From positions 62,001 through 126,000 of the forward strand of contig NZ_JAHLEL010000053.1 of the NCBI RefSeq assembly GCF_020131355.1: a stretch of DNA of 64,000 nucleotides. The letters are read 5' to 3'. The DNA is from Pseudonocardia sp. ICBG1293. Lineage in GTDB: Bacteria; Actinomycetota; Actinomycetes; Mycobacteriales; Pseudonocardiaceae. The notes below the pieces were generated by a model. The model was given only the letters and a program-made list of their open reading frames with translations. It did no database searches and was not told the origin of the DNA. Positions 50,576 through 58,417 of the stretch are shown here, piece by piece (the stretch's first letter is position 1; every line of letters starts with the position of its first letter). The translations under genes and the position numbers were made by a program.

Positions 50576-51988
50576 TCAGGCGCGCACGACCGCCAGCACC
50601 TCGTCCACCAGGGCCCGGACGGCCGCCTCGTCGGCCGCCTCGACGTTGAGCCGCAGCAGCGGCTCGGTGTTCGAGGCCCGCAGGTTGAACCAGGAGCCGT
50701 CGGGCAGCGACACGGTCAGACCGTCGAGCCGGTCCAGCTCGACGCCGTCGCGCGGGCCGAAGAGCGCCTCGATCGCGGCGACCCGCCCGGCCTGGTCGGC
50801 GACCGTCGAGTTGATCTCCCCGGAGGCCGCGTAGCGGTCGTAGCCCGCCATCAGCCCGGACACCGTCGCACCGTCGGCGGCCGCCCGGTGCTCGCCGAGC
50901 GCCGCCAGCAGGTGCAGCGCCGCGAGCATGCCGGAGTCGGCCTTCCAGAAGTCGCGGAAGTAGTAGTGCGCGGAGTGCTCACCGCCGAACACCGCGCCGG
51001 TCTCGGCCATCGTCTGCTTGATGAACGAGTGCCCCACCCGGGTGCGGACCGCCCGGCCCCCGTGCTCGGCGACCAGCTCCGGGACCGCCCGCGAGGTGAT
51101 CAGGTTGTGGATCACGGCGACGTCGGACTCCCCCGCCGCGTGCGCCCGGGCGAGCTCGCGGGCGGCGACCAGTCCGGTGATCGCGCTGGGGCTCACCGCC
51201 TCGCCGCGCTCGTCCACGGCGAAGCAGCGGTCGGCGTCGCCGTCGAAGGCCAGCCCCAGGTCCGCGCCCTCGGCGAGGACCCGCTTCTGCAGGTCGACCA
51301 GGTTCGCCGGGTCCAGGGGGTTCGCCTCGTGGTTCGGGAAGGTCCCGTCGAGCTCGAAGTACAGCGGGACGACGCGCACGTCCAGCCCGTCGAACACGGT
51401 CGGCACGGTGTGCCCGCCCATCCCGTTCCCGGCGTCGACGACGACGGTCAGCTCCGGGGAGGCGTCCAGCGAGGACAGGTCGACCAGACTCCGCAGGTAG
51501 CCCGCGTAGCCCTCGAGCATGTCCTCGGTGCGCACCACGCCGGGGGACCCGGCCGAGGGGACGCCGGTGTCGAGGAAGCGGCCCGCCTCGTCCCGGATCG
51601 TGGCCAGGCCGGAGGTCTGGCCGACCGGGACGGCACCGGCGCGACACAGCTTGATGCCGTTGTAGGCGGCCGGGTTGTGGCTGGCCGTGAACATCGCGCC
51701 GGGCAGGTCCAGGGTGCCGGAGGCGTAGTAGAGCATGTCGGTGCTCGCCAGCCCGATGTCGACGACGTCGAGGCCCTGCGCGGTCACCCCGTCCGCGAAC
51801 GCCGCCGCCAGCGGGGGCGAGCTGTCGCGCATGTCCCGCCCGACGACCACCGCCGACGGCGCCGGGTCGTCGCCGGCCACGAGGCGCGCCGTCGCCGCGC
51901 CGAGTGCGCGCGCGGTGGGCTCGTCCAGTTGGTCGCCGACGACACCGCGGATGTCGTAGGCCTTCACGATCGCCGAGAGGTCGGGCAC
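50576..51988 (-). CDS. manB: Phosphomannomutase/phosphoglucomutase
   Basis: 470 residues. Alpha-D-phosphohexomutase superfamily: active-site phosphoserine loop TASHNPAAYNGIKL, metal-binding DGDADRC, sugar-binding GGEHSAHYYF and phosphate-binding RASNTEPLLRLNVE. It converts mannose 6-phosphate to mannose 1-phosphate, between manA and the nucleotidyltransferase step. GTG 51988 follows TAGGGT (51997-52002) by 8 nt (leaderless pattern). M. tuberculosis has ManB (Rv3257c) here. Confidence 0.95.
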   Translation of the reverse strand: MPDLSAIVKAYDIRGVVGDQLDEPTARALGAATARLVAGDDPAPSAVVVGRDMRDSSPPLAAAFADGVTAQGLDVVDIGLASTDMLYYASGTLDLPGAMFTASHNPAAYNGIKLCRAGAVPVGQTSGLATIRDEAGRFLDTGVPSAGSPGVVRTEDMLEGYAGYLRSLVDLSSLDASPELTVVVDAGNGMGGHTVPTVFDGLDVRVVPLYFELDGTFPNHEANPLDPANLVDLQKRVLAEGADLGLAFDGDADRCFAVDERGEAVSPSAITGLVAARELARAHAAGESDVAVIHNLITSRAVPELVAEHGGRAVRTRVGHSFIKQTMAETGAVFGGEHSAHYYFRDFWKADSGMLAALHLLAALGEHRAAADGATVSGLMAGYDRYAASGEINSTVADQAGRVAAIEALFGPRDGVELDRLDGLTVSLPDGSWFNLRASNTEPLLRLNVEAADEAAVRALVDEVLAVVRA

Positions 51989-52052
51989 GACGCACGACCC
52001 TAGCGCAACCGTGTCACCCGTCCGCGCAGGTCTCCTCACCCGAGGGGGCGGC

Positions 52053-52412
52053 TCAGCCGTCCTCGGGCTTCGGGAGCACCCGCAGGTGCCCGCGCCGGCC
52101 GGTGCCGCCGGGCCGCGCCACCACCTCGACCGGCCGGTCCACCCGGCCCGCCTCGCGGACGGCGTCGGCGAGCGCGGTGAGGTCCTCGCCGCTGTGCTGG
52201 GGCTGGGCGAACTCGCCCTCGAACCGGACGACCTCCCACCCGCGGGGGGCCGTGAGGTTGTGCGCGTGCCCGGTGCAGAGGTCGTAGGAGTGCGGCTCGG
52301 CCTGTGTGGCGAGCGGGCCCACGACGGCCGTGGAGTCGGCGTAGACGTAGGTGAGCGTGGCGACGGCGAGCTCGGTGCAGCCCGTCCGTGAACATCTCCG
52401 CACACTCAACAC
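52053..52412 (-). CDS. DUF3499-family protein (Rv3258c-like)
   Basis: 119 residues. The conserved block CSRTGCTELAVATLTYVYADS, then GPLATQAEPHSYDLC and LTAPRGWEVVRFEG, defines the family; C7, C12 and the DLC-x2-H site could bind zinc. Function unknown, actinobacteria only. GTG 52412 follows TATCGT (52420-52425) by 7 nt (leaderless pattern). Its location next to manB and the divergent zincin-like gene matches mycobacteria. Confidence 0.85.
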   Translation of the reverse strand: MLSVRRCSRTGCTELAVATLTYVYADSTAVVGPLATQAEPHSYDLCTGHAHNLTAPRGWEVVRFEGEFAQPQHSGEDLTALADAVREAGRVDRPVEVVARPGGTGRRGHLRVLPKPEDG

Positions 52413-52538
52413 GCCGCCGACGATAGCCCGTCGCCGCCCCGTCGCCGCAGAGCGACGCGCACCCCGCTCGGCGGACGGTCCGCCCGCCGCGGTCGCGGGT
52501 CACCCCCGGGTGGGGCGCCGGGGTCCTAGAATGCCCTG

Positions 52539-53024
52539 GTGCCCACCGCTCGTCCCGAGAACGACCGCCGGTCGCCGCGCAGCCCGCGCCGGCGGGACCG
52601 CCGAGGACGCGGCCTGCGCGGCCTGATGTACCCGGTGTCGACGCCGGCCTTCCGCACCCGCGCCGAACGCTTCGACGCCAAGGTGCTGGAGGCGCTCGAA
52701 CCGATCGAGGCGCGCTGGGGCCCCGAGCTGGTCGACCTCGACCTCGCCGTCGACGACGTGCCGTCGGTCGACCGCACCTCGCCCGACGAGATCGTGTGGG
52801 GCACCGGGGTGCTGGCCGACGGCGGCGTCCCGCTGGCGCACCTCGTCCCGGCCGGGGTGGACTCGGCCGGGATGCCGACCCGGGCGCGGATCGTGCTGTA
52901 CCGCCGTCCGCTCGAGGCCCGCGCGCGCAACGGCGAGGACCTGGCCGACCTCGTGCACGAGGTGCTCGTCGAGCAGGTCGCGGAGTACCTCAACATCGAG
53001 CCCGACGCCGTCGACGGCGGTTGA
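52539..53024 (+). CDS. Zincin-like metallopeptidase family protein with degenerate motif (Rv3259-like)
   Basis: 161 residues. It matches the Rv3259 family (RTRAERFDAKVLEALEPIEARWG, RARIVLYRRPLEARARNGEDL) related to small zincins. The HExxH position reads VHEVLVEQV, so the second histidine is missing and zinc peptidase activity is doubtful. The basic N-terminal 30 residues look disordered. GTG 52539 follows TAGAAT (52527-52532) by 6 nt (leaderless pattern). Divergent from the DUF3499 gene. Confidence 0.8.
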   Translation: MPTARPENDRRSPRSPRRRDRRGRGLRGLMYPVSTPAFRTRAERFDAKVLEALEPIEARWGPELVDLDLAVDDVPSVDRTSPDEIVWGTGVLADGGVPLAHLVPAGVDSAGMPTRARIVLYRRPLEARARNGEDLADLVHEVLVEQVAEYLNIEPDAVDGG

Positions 53025-53036
53025 GCACCCGGGGCA

Positions 53037-53081
53037 CGACGGGTGCCCACCGAAGGCTGCCCCTTGACGGGTGCCCACCGA
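53037..53081. repeat. Direct repeat pair of about 16 bp
   Basis: GACGGGTGCCCACCGA occurs at about 53038 and 53066 with a 28-bp period, just after the zincin-like gene. The first copy also pairs with GCACCCG upstream to make a small hairpin. Confidence 0.6.
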
Positions 53082-53088
53082 CGACGAC

Positions 53089-53117
53089 GGGCCGGTCACC
53101 GTGACGGCGACCGGCCC
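53089..53117. terminator. Hairpin between the zincin-like gene and whiB2
   Basis: GGGCCGGTC (53089-53097) and GACCGGCCC (53109-53117), a 9-bp stem in the gap between two convergent genes; 53 bp past the whiB2 stop. Confidence 0.7.
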
Positions 53118-53169
53118 TCGTGTTCGTGTACCCCCCGCGGCTCGGACCGGGGCGGCCTCCGTGCTGCGC

Positions 53170-53544
53170 TCAGACGGCGGCGCGGCGGAGGCGACGACGC
53201 TCCCGCTCGCTCAGCCCGCCCCAGATGCCGAAGCGCTCGTCCTGGGCCAGCGCGTACTCCAGGCACTCGGCCCGGACCTCGCAGCCGGAGCAGATGCGCT
53301 TGGCCTCACGGGTGGAGCCGCCCTTCTCGGGGAAGAACGCCTCCGGGTCCGTCTGCGCGCACAGGGCACGCTCCTGCCAGTCCGGCACCTCCTCGGCGGC
53401 GCCGTCCTCCAGCAGGCCCCTCAGGTCCAGGATCTGGGCGACCTGGTCGTAGTCAGCCATCTCCTGGCCGGGCCGTTCGACCGGCCCCGCCGGCTCGGCC
53501 TCCACCGGCCGGAGCATCCGCATGAACCCCTCGACGTCGTCCAC
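53170..53544 (-). CDS. whiB2: WhiB2/WhmD-type iron-sulfur regulator
   Basis: 124 residues. The WhiB core ALCAQTDPEAFFPEKGGSTREAKRICSGCEVRAECLEYAL supplies four cysteines in C-x29-C-x2-C-x5-C spacing; FGIWGGLSERERRRLRR is the turn and basic tail. The core is nearly identical to mycobacterial WhiB2, needed for septation (WhiB in Streptomyces sporulation). GTG 53544 with GGGGAGG 7 nt upstream gives about 35 more N-terminal residues (VDDVEGFMRML) than the mycobacterial form; an ATG at 53460 is the alternative. The locus beside the zincin-like gene and fbiA/fbiB is conserved. Confidence 0.93.
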   Translation of the reverse strand: MDDVEGFMRMLRPVEAEPAGPVERPGQEMADYDQVAQILDLRGLLEDGAAEEVPDWQERALCAQTDPEAFFPEKGGSTREAKRICSGCEVRAECLEYALAQDERFGIWGGLSERERRRLRRAAV

Positions 53545-53580
53545 TCGCCCACCTCCCCGCAACGCACTGGCGAATGACAC

Positions 53581-53596
53581 CGCTGTAAGTACAGCG
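53581..53596. promoter_or_regulatory. Palindrome in the whiB2 control region
   Basis: CGCTGTA-AG-TACAGCG, perfect 7-bp arms, 37 bp before the whiB2 GTG and between two divergent genes. A GACAC pentamer, the WhiA core motif in Streptomyces, begins 7 bp to its left (53573-53577 region). Regulator unknown. Confidence 0.5.
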
Positions 53597-53666
53597 CTGA
53601 GACTCGCTCTGTGCAAGCCGGCTCTGCCGATCGAGTGAAGGGTCGCGCGCACGCGTTTCGTCCGGC

Positions 53667-54452
53667 ATGGAGTATGGGTATGTGCCGTCCCTGACCCGCC
53701 GTATCAGTCCCTGGTTCCTGTTGATCCTCGGCGTCACCGCCCTCGGTGGAGGCCTCGCCGCCGCCGCGGTTCCCACCCGATCGGAGGCGCTGGCCACCCT
53801 CGGGGTGTTCGTCCTGGTGCTCGGCGGCTGGGTGGTGTCGCTGTGCCTGCACGAGTACGGGCACGCCATCACGGCCTACCGTGGCGGGGACACCTCGGTC
53901 GCGGCGAAGGGCTACCTGACCCTCGACGTGCGGCGCTACACCGACCCCGGCCTGTCCCTGGTCCTGCCGCTGATCATCCTGCTGATCGGCGGTCTGCCGC
54001 TGCCCGGCGGCGCGGTGTGGATCAACCAGTGGGCGCTGCGGTCGCGCGCCCGGCGCAGCGCGGTCTCGCTCGCCGGCCCCGCGGCGAACCTCCTCCTCGG
54101 CATCGTGCTGATCATCACGGTCGCCGTGTTCCCGGGGATGCCGTTGCCGGTGGCGGCCGGGCTGTCGGCTCTCGCCTACTTCCAGGTGATCGCGTTCGTG
54201 CTGAACATGCTCCCCGTACCCGGCCTCGACGGATGGGGCGCACTGGAGCCGTACCTGTCCGAGCCGGCCCGGCGGCTCGGGGAGCGGGTCCGGCCCTGGG
54301 CGCCGCTCGTGCTGCTCGCCCTGCTGCTGTTCGTGCCCGGGGTGAGCGCGCTGTTCTTCACCGCCACCCAGCTGCTGTTCGGCGCGGCCGGCGGGAACCA
54401 GGAGCTGTTCGCACTGGGCTACGACACGATGTTCTTCTGGCGGAACCTCTGA
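53667..54452 (+). CDS. Site-2 protease-like M50 metallopeptidase
   Basis: 261 residues with about six membrane helices. The zinc motif HExxH is CLHEYGHAITAY near residue 62, and the third ligand lies in LNMLPVPGLDGWGALE (LDG motif). It cuts substrates within the membrane; targets unknown. ATG 53667 is taken; GTG 53682 with GGAG 8 nt upstream is a good alternative. Divergent from whiB2 with a shared palindrome in the gap. Confidence 0.86.
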   Translation: MEYGYVPSLTRRISPWFLLILGVTALGGGLAAAAVPTRSEALATLGVFVLVLGGWVVSLCLHEYGHAITAYRGGDTSVAAKGYLTLDVRRYTDPGLSLVLPLIILLIGGLPLPGGAVWINQWALRSRARRSAVSLAGPAANLLLGIVLIITVAVFPGMPLPVAAGLSALAYFQVIAFVLNMLPVPGLDGWGALEPYLSEPARRLGERVRPWAPLVLLALLLFVPGVSALFFTATQLLFGAAGGNQELFALGYDTMFFWRNL

Positions 54453-54457
54453 GTCCG

Positions 54458-54478
54458 GCGCACCGCTCCACGGTGCGC
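54458..54478. terminator. Hairpin between the M50 protease gene and the NUDIX gene
   Basis: GCGCACCG-CTCCA-CGGTGCGC, 8-bp stem directly after the protease stop and 22 bp past the stop of the convergent NUDIX gene. Confidence 0.7.
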
Positions 54479-54500
54479 GCGTGGAACGGCAGGGCGCAGG

Positions 54501-55031
54501 TCAGTGGACGGCGGCGACCATCGTGGCGACGGTGTCGTCGTCGGCGGGCAGCGCGTCCACCGGCCACCACCGCAGGTCCAGCGACTCGTCGCTGATCCGC
54601 GGCGTCGCCCCCGCGGGGGCGCGCACCAGGTAGCGCACGTCCAGGTGCCGGGTCGGGACCCCGAGCGAGCAGGTGACGGGGTGGACGTCGACGTGCAGCG
54701 GGTGCTGCCCGATCTCCAGGCCGTCGATCCCCGACTCCTCGGTCGCCTCGCGCAGCGCCGCCGCGCGCAACGAGCCGTCACCGGGCTCGCAGTGCCCGCC
54801 CAGCTGGATCCAGCGGCCGACCCGCGGGTGCAGGGTCAGCAGCGTGTGCTCTCCGGCGGCGTCGAGCAGCAGCGCCGACGCGGTGAGGTGGCCGGGCACG
54901 CAGGAGCGGTCGCAGGCGTCGTCCGGGCGTGCGGCGAGGAAGGCCAGCAGCGCCTCCCGCAGGGCCCGCTGGCCCGTCCCCACCGGCTCCCAGGCGCGGA
55001 GCTCGTCCGCGGCCACCGGTGCCGCTACCAC
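54501..55031 (-). CDS. NUDIX hydrolase in the fbi cluster
   Basis: 176 residues. The NUDIX box is GGHCEPGDGSLRAAALREATEESGI; the first E of the consensus is D here, the rest is intact. It probably hydrolyses a nucleoside diphosphate linked to another group. It lies 76 bp downstream of fbiB and on the same strand. GTG 55031 is the first start after fbiB; no clear ribosome binding site, so the start is uncertain (GTG 55013 is another). Confidence 0.8.
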   Translation of the reverse strand: MVAAPVAADELRAWEPVGTGQRALREALLAFLAARPDDACDRSCVPGHLTASALLLDAAGEHTLLTLHPRVGRWIQLGGHCEPGDGSLRAAALREATEESGIDGLEIGQHPLHVDVHPVTCSLGVPTRHLDVRYLVRAPAGATPRISDESLDLRWWPVDALPADDDTVATMVAAVH

Positions 55032-55107
55032 GCCGCCGCCCCCGGGCCGGGCCGCGTGCCCGGCGCTCCCGGGCGACCGGGCCCGACCGGCCCGGCGCTC
55101 GGGCGGG

Positions 55108-56457
55108 TCACCGCTCGACCAGGGCGTCGCCGGGGTCACGCGGGGTGCGGGGCACGATCGGCTCGACCGGGACACCGACGGCGACGGCGCCCAGCGCCGC
55201 CCAGTCGTCCGGCAGGTCCAGGACCCGTCGGGCGACGTCCGCGGCGAAGATCGTCGACCCGACCCAGCAGGACGCCAGTCCCTCCGCGGCCAGCGCGACC
55301 AGCAACGACTGCACCGCCGCGCCGCCGGCGACGGTGAACATGTCCCGCTCGGCGGCGTCGCGCACCGGGTCGGGGTAGGCGTGCATCCCCGCGGTGGCCC
55401 GGAACGCCAGGACCAGCTCCGGGGCGCGGCGCAGCAGGTCACCGCGGGCGAGTCGGCGCTCCACCTCGTCGGCCGGACGTCCGTCGGCGACCAGGTCGGC
55501 GCGCCAGCGCTCGCGCAGCGCGTCGAGCACCGCGGTGCGCCGCGCCGCGTCGCGCAGCCACACGAACCGGAACGGGGTGCTGTGGTGCGGCGCGGGCGCG
55601 GTCAGCGCGACGCCCACGGCGCGGCGCACCGCGTCGGGGTCGACCGGCTCCTCGGCGAAGTCCCGGGTGCTGCGGCGCAGCAGGACCGCCTCGCTCCGCC
55701 CGCGGGCGATCGCCTCCTCGGTCCCCAGCCAGAACAGGTCCTCGGAGATCGGGCGGACCAGGTCACGGGCCGTCGAGCCGTCGTCGGGCAGGACCGCGCC
55801 GCGCACCACCGCGACCGGCATCCCGCCGAGCTTGCCCTTCACCAGGTCCGCGGCCGCGGCGATCTCGTCGGCGACGGCGATCTCGGTGACCACCAGGTCG
55901 TTGCCCTGGCCGTCGACGGCGCCGGCGTAGCCGTGCAGGACCGGCAGCCCGGCGGAGCCGATCGCGACGTCGGTCTGGCCGACCCGCCAGCTGCGTCCCA
56001 GGGTGTCGGTGACCACGACGCCGACCTCGACACCGAGCCGCTCCCGCAGCCCGGCACGCAGCCCGGCCGCGCTGGCGTCGGGGTCGGCGGGCAGCAGGGC
56101 GAGCTCGTCGCGGCGGACGTTGGACCCGTCGATGCCCGCGGCCGCCTGCACGATCCCGAGCTTCCCGGTCACGATCAGCGTCCGGCCCCTCCGGGCCACC
56201 ACCCGCTCGGTCTCCTGGTCGACCAGACGGCGACGGAGCGCGTCGCGCTCCTGTTCGTCGGCGGGGGCGGGCACCAGCCTGCCCTCGACCTTGGAGAACA
56301 CCTTGCTCGTGACCACCACGACGTCGCCGTCGCGCAGCCAGCTCAGCCGCTGCGCCAGGGCCGCGGTGAGGTCGTCCCCGGGACGGAACTCCGGCAGCCC
56401 GGGGACCGGGAGGATCTCCAGCTTCTGCGCCGCGTGGTCCGGGACGCGCTCAGACAC
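55108..56457 (-). CDS. fbiB: F420-0:gamma-glutamyl ligase/nitroreductase FbiB
   Basis: 449 residues. The N-terminal half (about 10-250) is a CofE-type ligase: PGDDLTAALAQRLSWLRDGDVVVVTSKVFSKVEGR, VVTDTLGRSWRVGQTDVAIG and GYAGAVDGQGNDLVVTE. The C-terminal half (about 265-449) is an FMN nitroreductase domain: RRSTRDFAEEPVDPDAVRRAVG and SCWVGSTIF. The two-domain fusion is the actinobacterial form; it adds glutamates to F420 and reduces dehydro-F420. GTG 56457 overlaps the fbiA end by 8 bp. Confidence 0.95.
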   Translation of the reverse strand: MSERVPDHAAQKLEILPVPGLPEFRPGDDLTAALAQRLSWLRDGDVVVVTSKVFSKVEGRLVPAPADEQERDALRRRLVDQETERVVARRGRTLIVTGKLGIVQAAAGIDGSNVRRDELALLPADPDASAAGLRAGLRERLGVEVGVVVTDTLGRSWRVGQTDVAIGSAGLPVLHGYAGAVDGQGNDLVVTEIAVADEIAAAADLVKGKLGGMPVAVVRGAVLPDDGSTARDLVRPISEDLFWLGTEEAIARGRSEAVLLRRSTRDFAEEPVDPDAVRRAVGVALTAPAPHHSTPFRFVWLRDAARRTAVLDALRERWRADLVADGRPADEVERRLARGDLLRRAPELVLAFRATAGMHAYPDPVRDAAERDMFTVAGGAAVQSLLVALAAEGLASCWVGSTIFAADVARRVLDLPDDWAALGAVAVGVPVEPIVPRTPRDPGDALVER

Positions 56458-57448
56458 CGACGCCCGCCAGCTCGAACGCGGCGCGGGCCATGTCGGCGGT
56501 CGCATCGTGGTCGGTCATCAGCAGCGGTACCTCGCGCACGGTCGCGCCGGGCACGGTCGCCGCGTCGCCGGTGTGCACCAGGTAGCCGTCGAGCAGGCCC
56601 CCCTCGCCGCGGCCGCCGTAGTGCCTGCCGACACCCTCGGCGCTGGTCTCGACGCCGATCGCGGTCAGGCAGGCGTCGGCCATCCCCCGCACCGGCGCCC
56701 CGCCGACGATCGGGGACAGCCCCACGACCTTCGCGGGCGTCGCCGCGAGGGCCTGGGCCATCCCGGGGACCGAGACGATCGTGCCGATCGACACCACCGG
56801 GTTGGACGGGGCGACGAGCACCACGTCGGCGCCGGCGATCGCGGCCCGGGCGTCGGGCAGGATCGCGGCCTGGTCGGCGCCCACCGAGGCGAACCGGTAC
56901 GCCTTCGGGGCGGCCCGGTGCCGGATCCACCACTCCTGGAAGTGGATCGCGACCTGCGGGGTCTCCTCGACCGCGGCCGGGTCCGGGTTGTCGATCACGA
57001 CGTGGGTCTCGACGCGGTCGTCGGAGGCGGGCAGCAGCCGCACCCCGGGCTGCCAGCGGTGGCACAGCGCCTCGGTGACCTGGGAGAGCGGGTAGCCGGC
57101 GCGCAGCATCCGGGTGCGGACGAGGTGGGTGGCGACGTCGCGGTCGCCGAGCCCGAACCAGCTCGCCTCGGCGCCGTAGGCCTCCAGCTCGGCCTTGACC
57201 GACCACCTCTCGTCCGAGCGGCCCCAGCCCTTCTCGACGTCGATGCCGCCGCCGAGGGTGTACATGACGGTGTCGAGGTCCGGACAGACCCGCAGCCCGT
57301 GCAGCCAGATGTCGTCGCCGACGTTGACCACGGCGGTGACCTCGTGCGCGGACCCGCCCGACCCCACGGGGGGCAGTCCGAGCGCGTGCTTCACGCCTTG
57401 CAGGAAGCGGGCTCCGCCGACGCCGCCGACCAGAACGGTGACCTTCAC
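56450..57448 (-). CDS. fbiA: Phospholactate/2-phospho-L-lactate transferase FbiA (CofD)
   Basis: 332 residues. CofD family from the first residue: VTVLVGGVGGARFLQG, VVNVGDDIWLHGLRVCPDLDTVMYTL, VAPSNPVVSIGTI and GLSPIVGGAPVRG. It transfers the phospho-enolpyruvyl (or lactyl) group to Fo in F420 synthesis, so this organism makes coenzyme F420. GTG 57448 follows TAGGGT (57455-57460) by 6 nt (leaderless pattern). Overlaps fbiB; order fbiA-fbiB is as in mycobacteria. Confidence 0.95.
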   Translation of the reverse strand: MKVTVLVGGVGGARFLQGVKHALGLPPVGSGGSAHEVTAVVNVGDDIWLHGLRVCPDLDTVMYTLGGGIDVEKGWGRSDERWSVKAELEAYGAEASWFGLGDRDVATHLVRTRMLRAGYPLSQVTEALCHRWQPGVRLLPASDDRVETHVVIDNPDPAAVEETPQVAIHFQEWWIRHRAAPKAYRFASVGADQAAILPDARAAIAGADVVLVAPSNPVVSIGTIVSVPGMAQALAATPAKVVGLSPIVGGAPVRGMADACLTAIGVETSAEGVGRHYGGRGEGGLLDGYLVHTGDAATVPGATVREVPLLMTDHDATADMARAAFELAGVGV

Positions 57449-57466
57449 ACGGCGACCCTACGTCGG

Positions 57467-58417
57467 TCAGAGCGAGCGGTAGTCGCGCGGGGAGAAGCGG
57501 GGCCCGAACCGGGGACGCCGGAACCCGGACGCCTCGATGTAGCGGACCGCGCGCTGGCGCTGCGGCGCGTAGGGGGCGAGCACCTCCAGCATCCCGGCGT
57601 CGTCGAGGTCGTGGCCCAGCAGCGCCCAGCCGACGGTGTTGGGCACGTGGAAGTCGCCGAAGCTGACCGCGTCCGGGTCGCCCCAGGCGCGCTGGGCGAT
57701 CTCCGCGGCCGTCCACACCCCGATCCCGCGGACCCGGCGCAGCAGCACCCGGCCCTGCTCCCCGCCCAGCTCGGCGGCCCGTTCCAGCCGGTGGGCGACG
57801 ACGGCGGCGTGCAGGATCGCCGTCCGCCGGGCGTGGTCGACCCCGGCCCGGTGCCACTCCCACTCGGGCACCGCCCGGATCTGCTCGGGCGTCGGGGGGA
57901 CCCGCATGCCGGCGGGCACCACCCCGGCCGGCCCCGGCGCCGGCTCCCCGAAGCGCCACGCGAGCTCGCGGAACGAGCGGTGCGCCTCGGTGCCGGTGAC
58001 CTTCTGCTCCAGCACGGCGGGCAGCAGCGCGTCCCACACCCGGCCGGTGGCCCCCAGCCGCAGCCCGGGCCGGCGCCGGTGCGCGTCGGCGACGAGCGGG
58101 TGGTGCGCCACGAACGCCGACGGGTCGTCGTCGGCCCCCAGCAGCGACGGCAGCCGGTCGACCTCCCAGGGCGCGCCGGGGCCCCAGCCGGTCGCCCGCA
58201 CGGTGCCGTCGGCGCGACGGCGGAGCGCGACGGTCGCGGGACCGGCAGGCGTCGTCGACACCCGCCAGATCACCGCCCCGTCGACCGCGGTGCGCCAGGT
58301 GGGGTCACCGCGCCCGCGGCGCAGCGGGGCCAGCACGCCGTACAGGTCGAGCGGGAACGGCGGCCGCCATTCCCGGTCCACCACCACGGCGACCGCGTCC
58401 ACGCCCCCGATGGTCAC
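57467..58417 (-). CDS. AlkA-like DNA-3-methyladenine glycosylase
   Basis: 316 residues. Two-domain AlkA-type glycosylase: N-terminal beta domain to about 130, LLPAVLEQKVTGTEAHRSFREL helices, the helix-hairpin-helix VRGIGVWTAAEI and the catalytic aspartate in AVSFGDFHVPN. It excises alkylated bases. GTG 58417 overlaps the stop of the sugar nucleotidyltransferase gene (GTGA), an unexpected pairing of repair with wall-sugar synthesis. The stop is 18 bp before fbiA on the same strand, so fbiA may be read from this transcript as well as from its own promoter. Confidence 0.86.
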   Translation of the reverse strand: MTIGGVDAVAVVVDREWRPPFPLDLYGVLAPLRRGRGDPTWRTAVDGAVIWRVSTTPAGPATVALRRRADGTVRATGWGPGAPWEVDRLPSLLGADDDPSAFVAHHPLVADAHRRRPGLRLGATGRVWDALLPAVLEQKVTGTEAHRSFRELAWRFGEPAPGPAGVVPAGMRVPPTPEQIRAVPEWEWHRAGVDHARRTAILHAAVVAHRLERAAELGGEQGRVLLRRVRGIGVWTAAEIAQRAWGDPDAVSFGDFHVPNTVGWALLGHDLDDAGMLEVLAPYAPQRQRAVRYIEASGFRRPRFGPRFSPRDYRSL

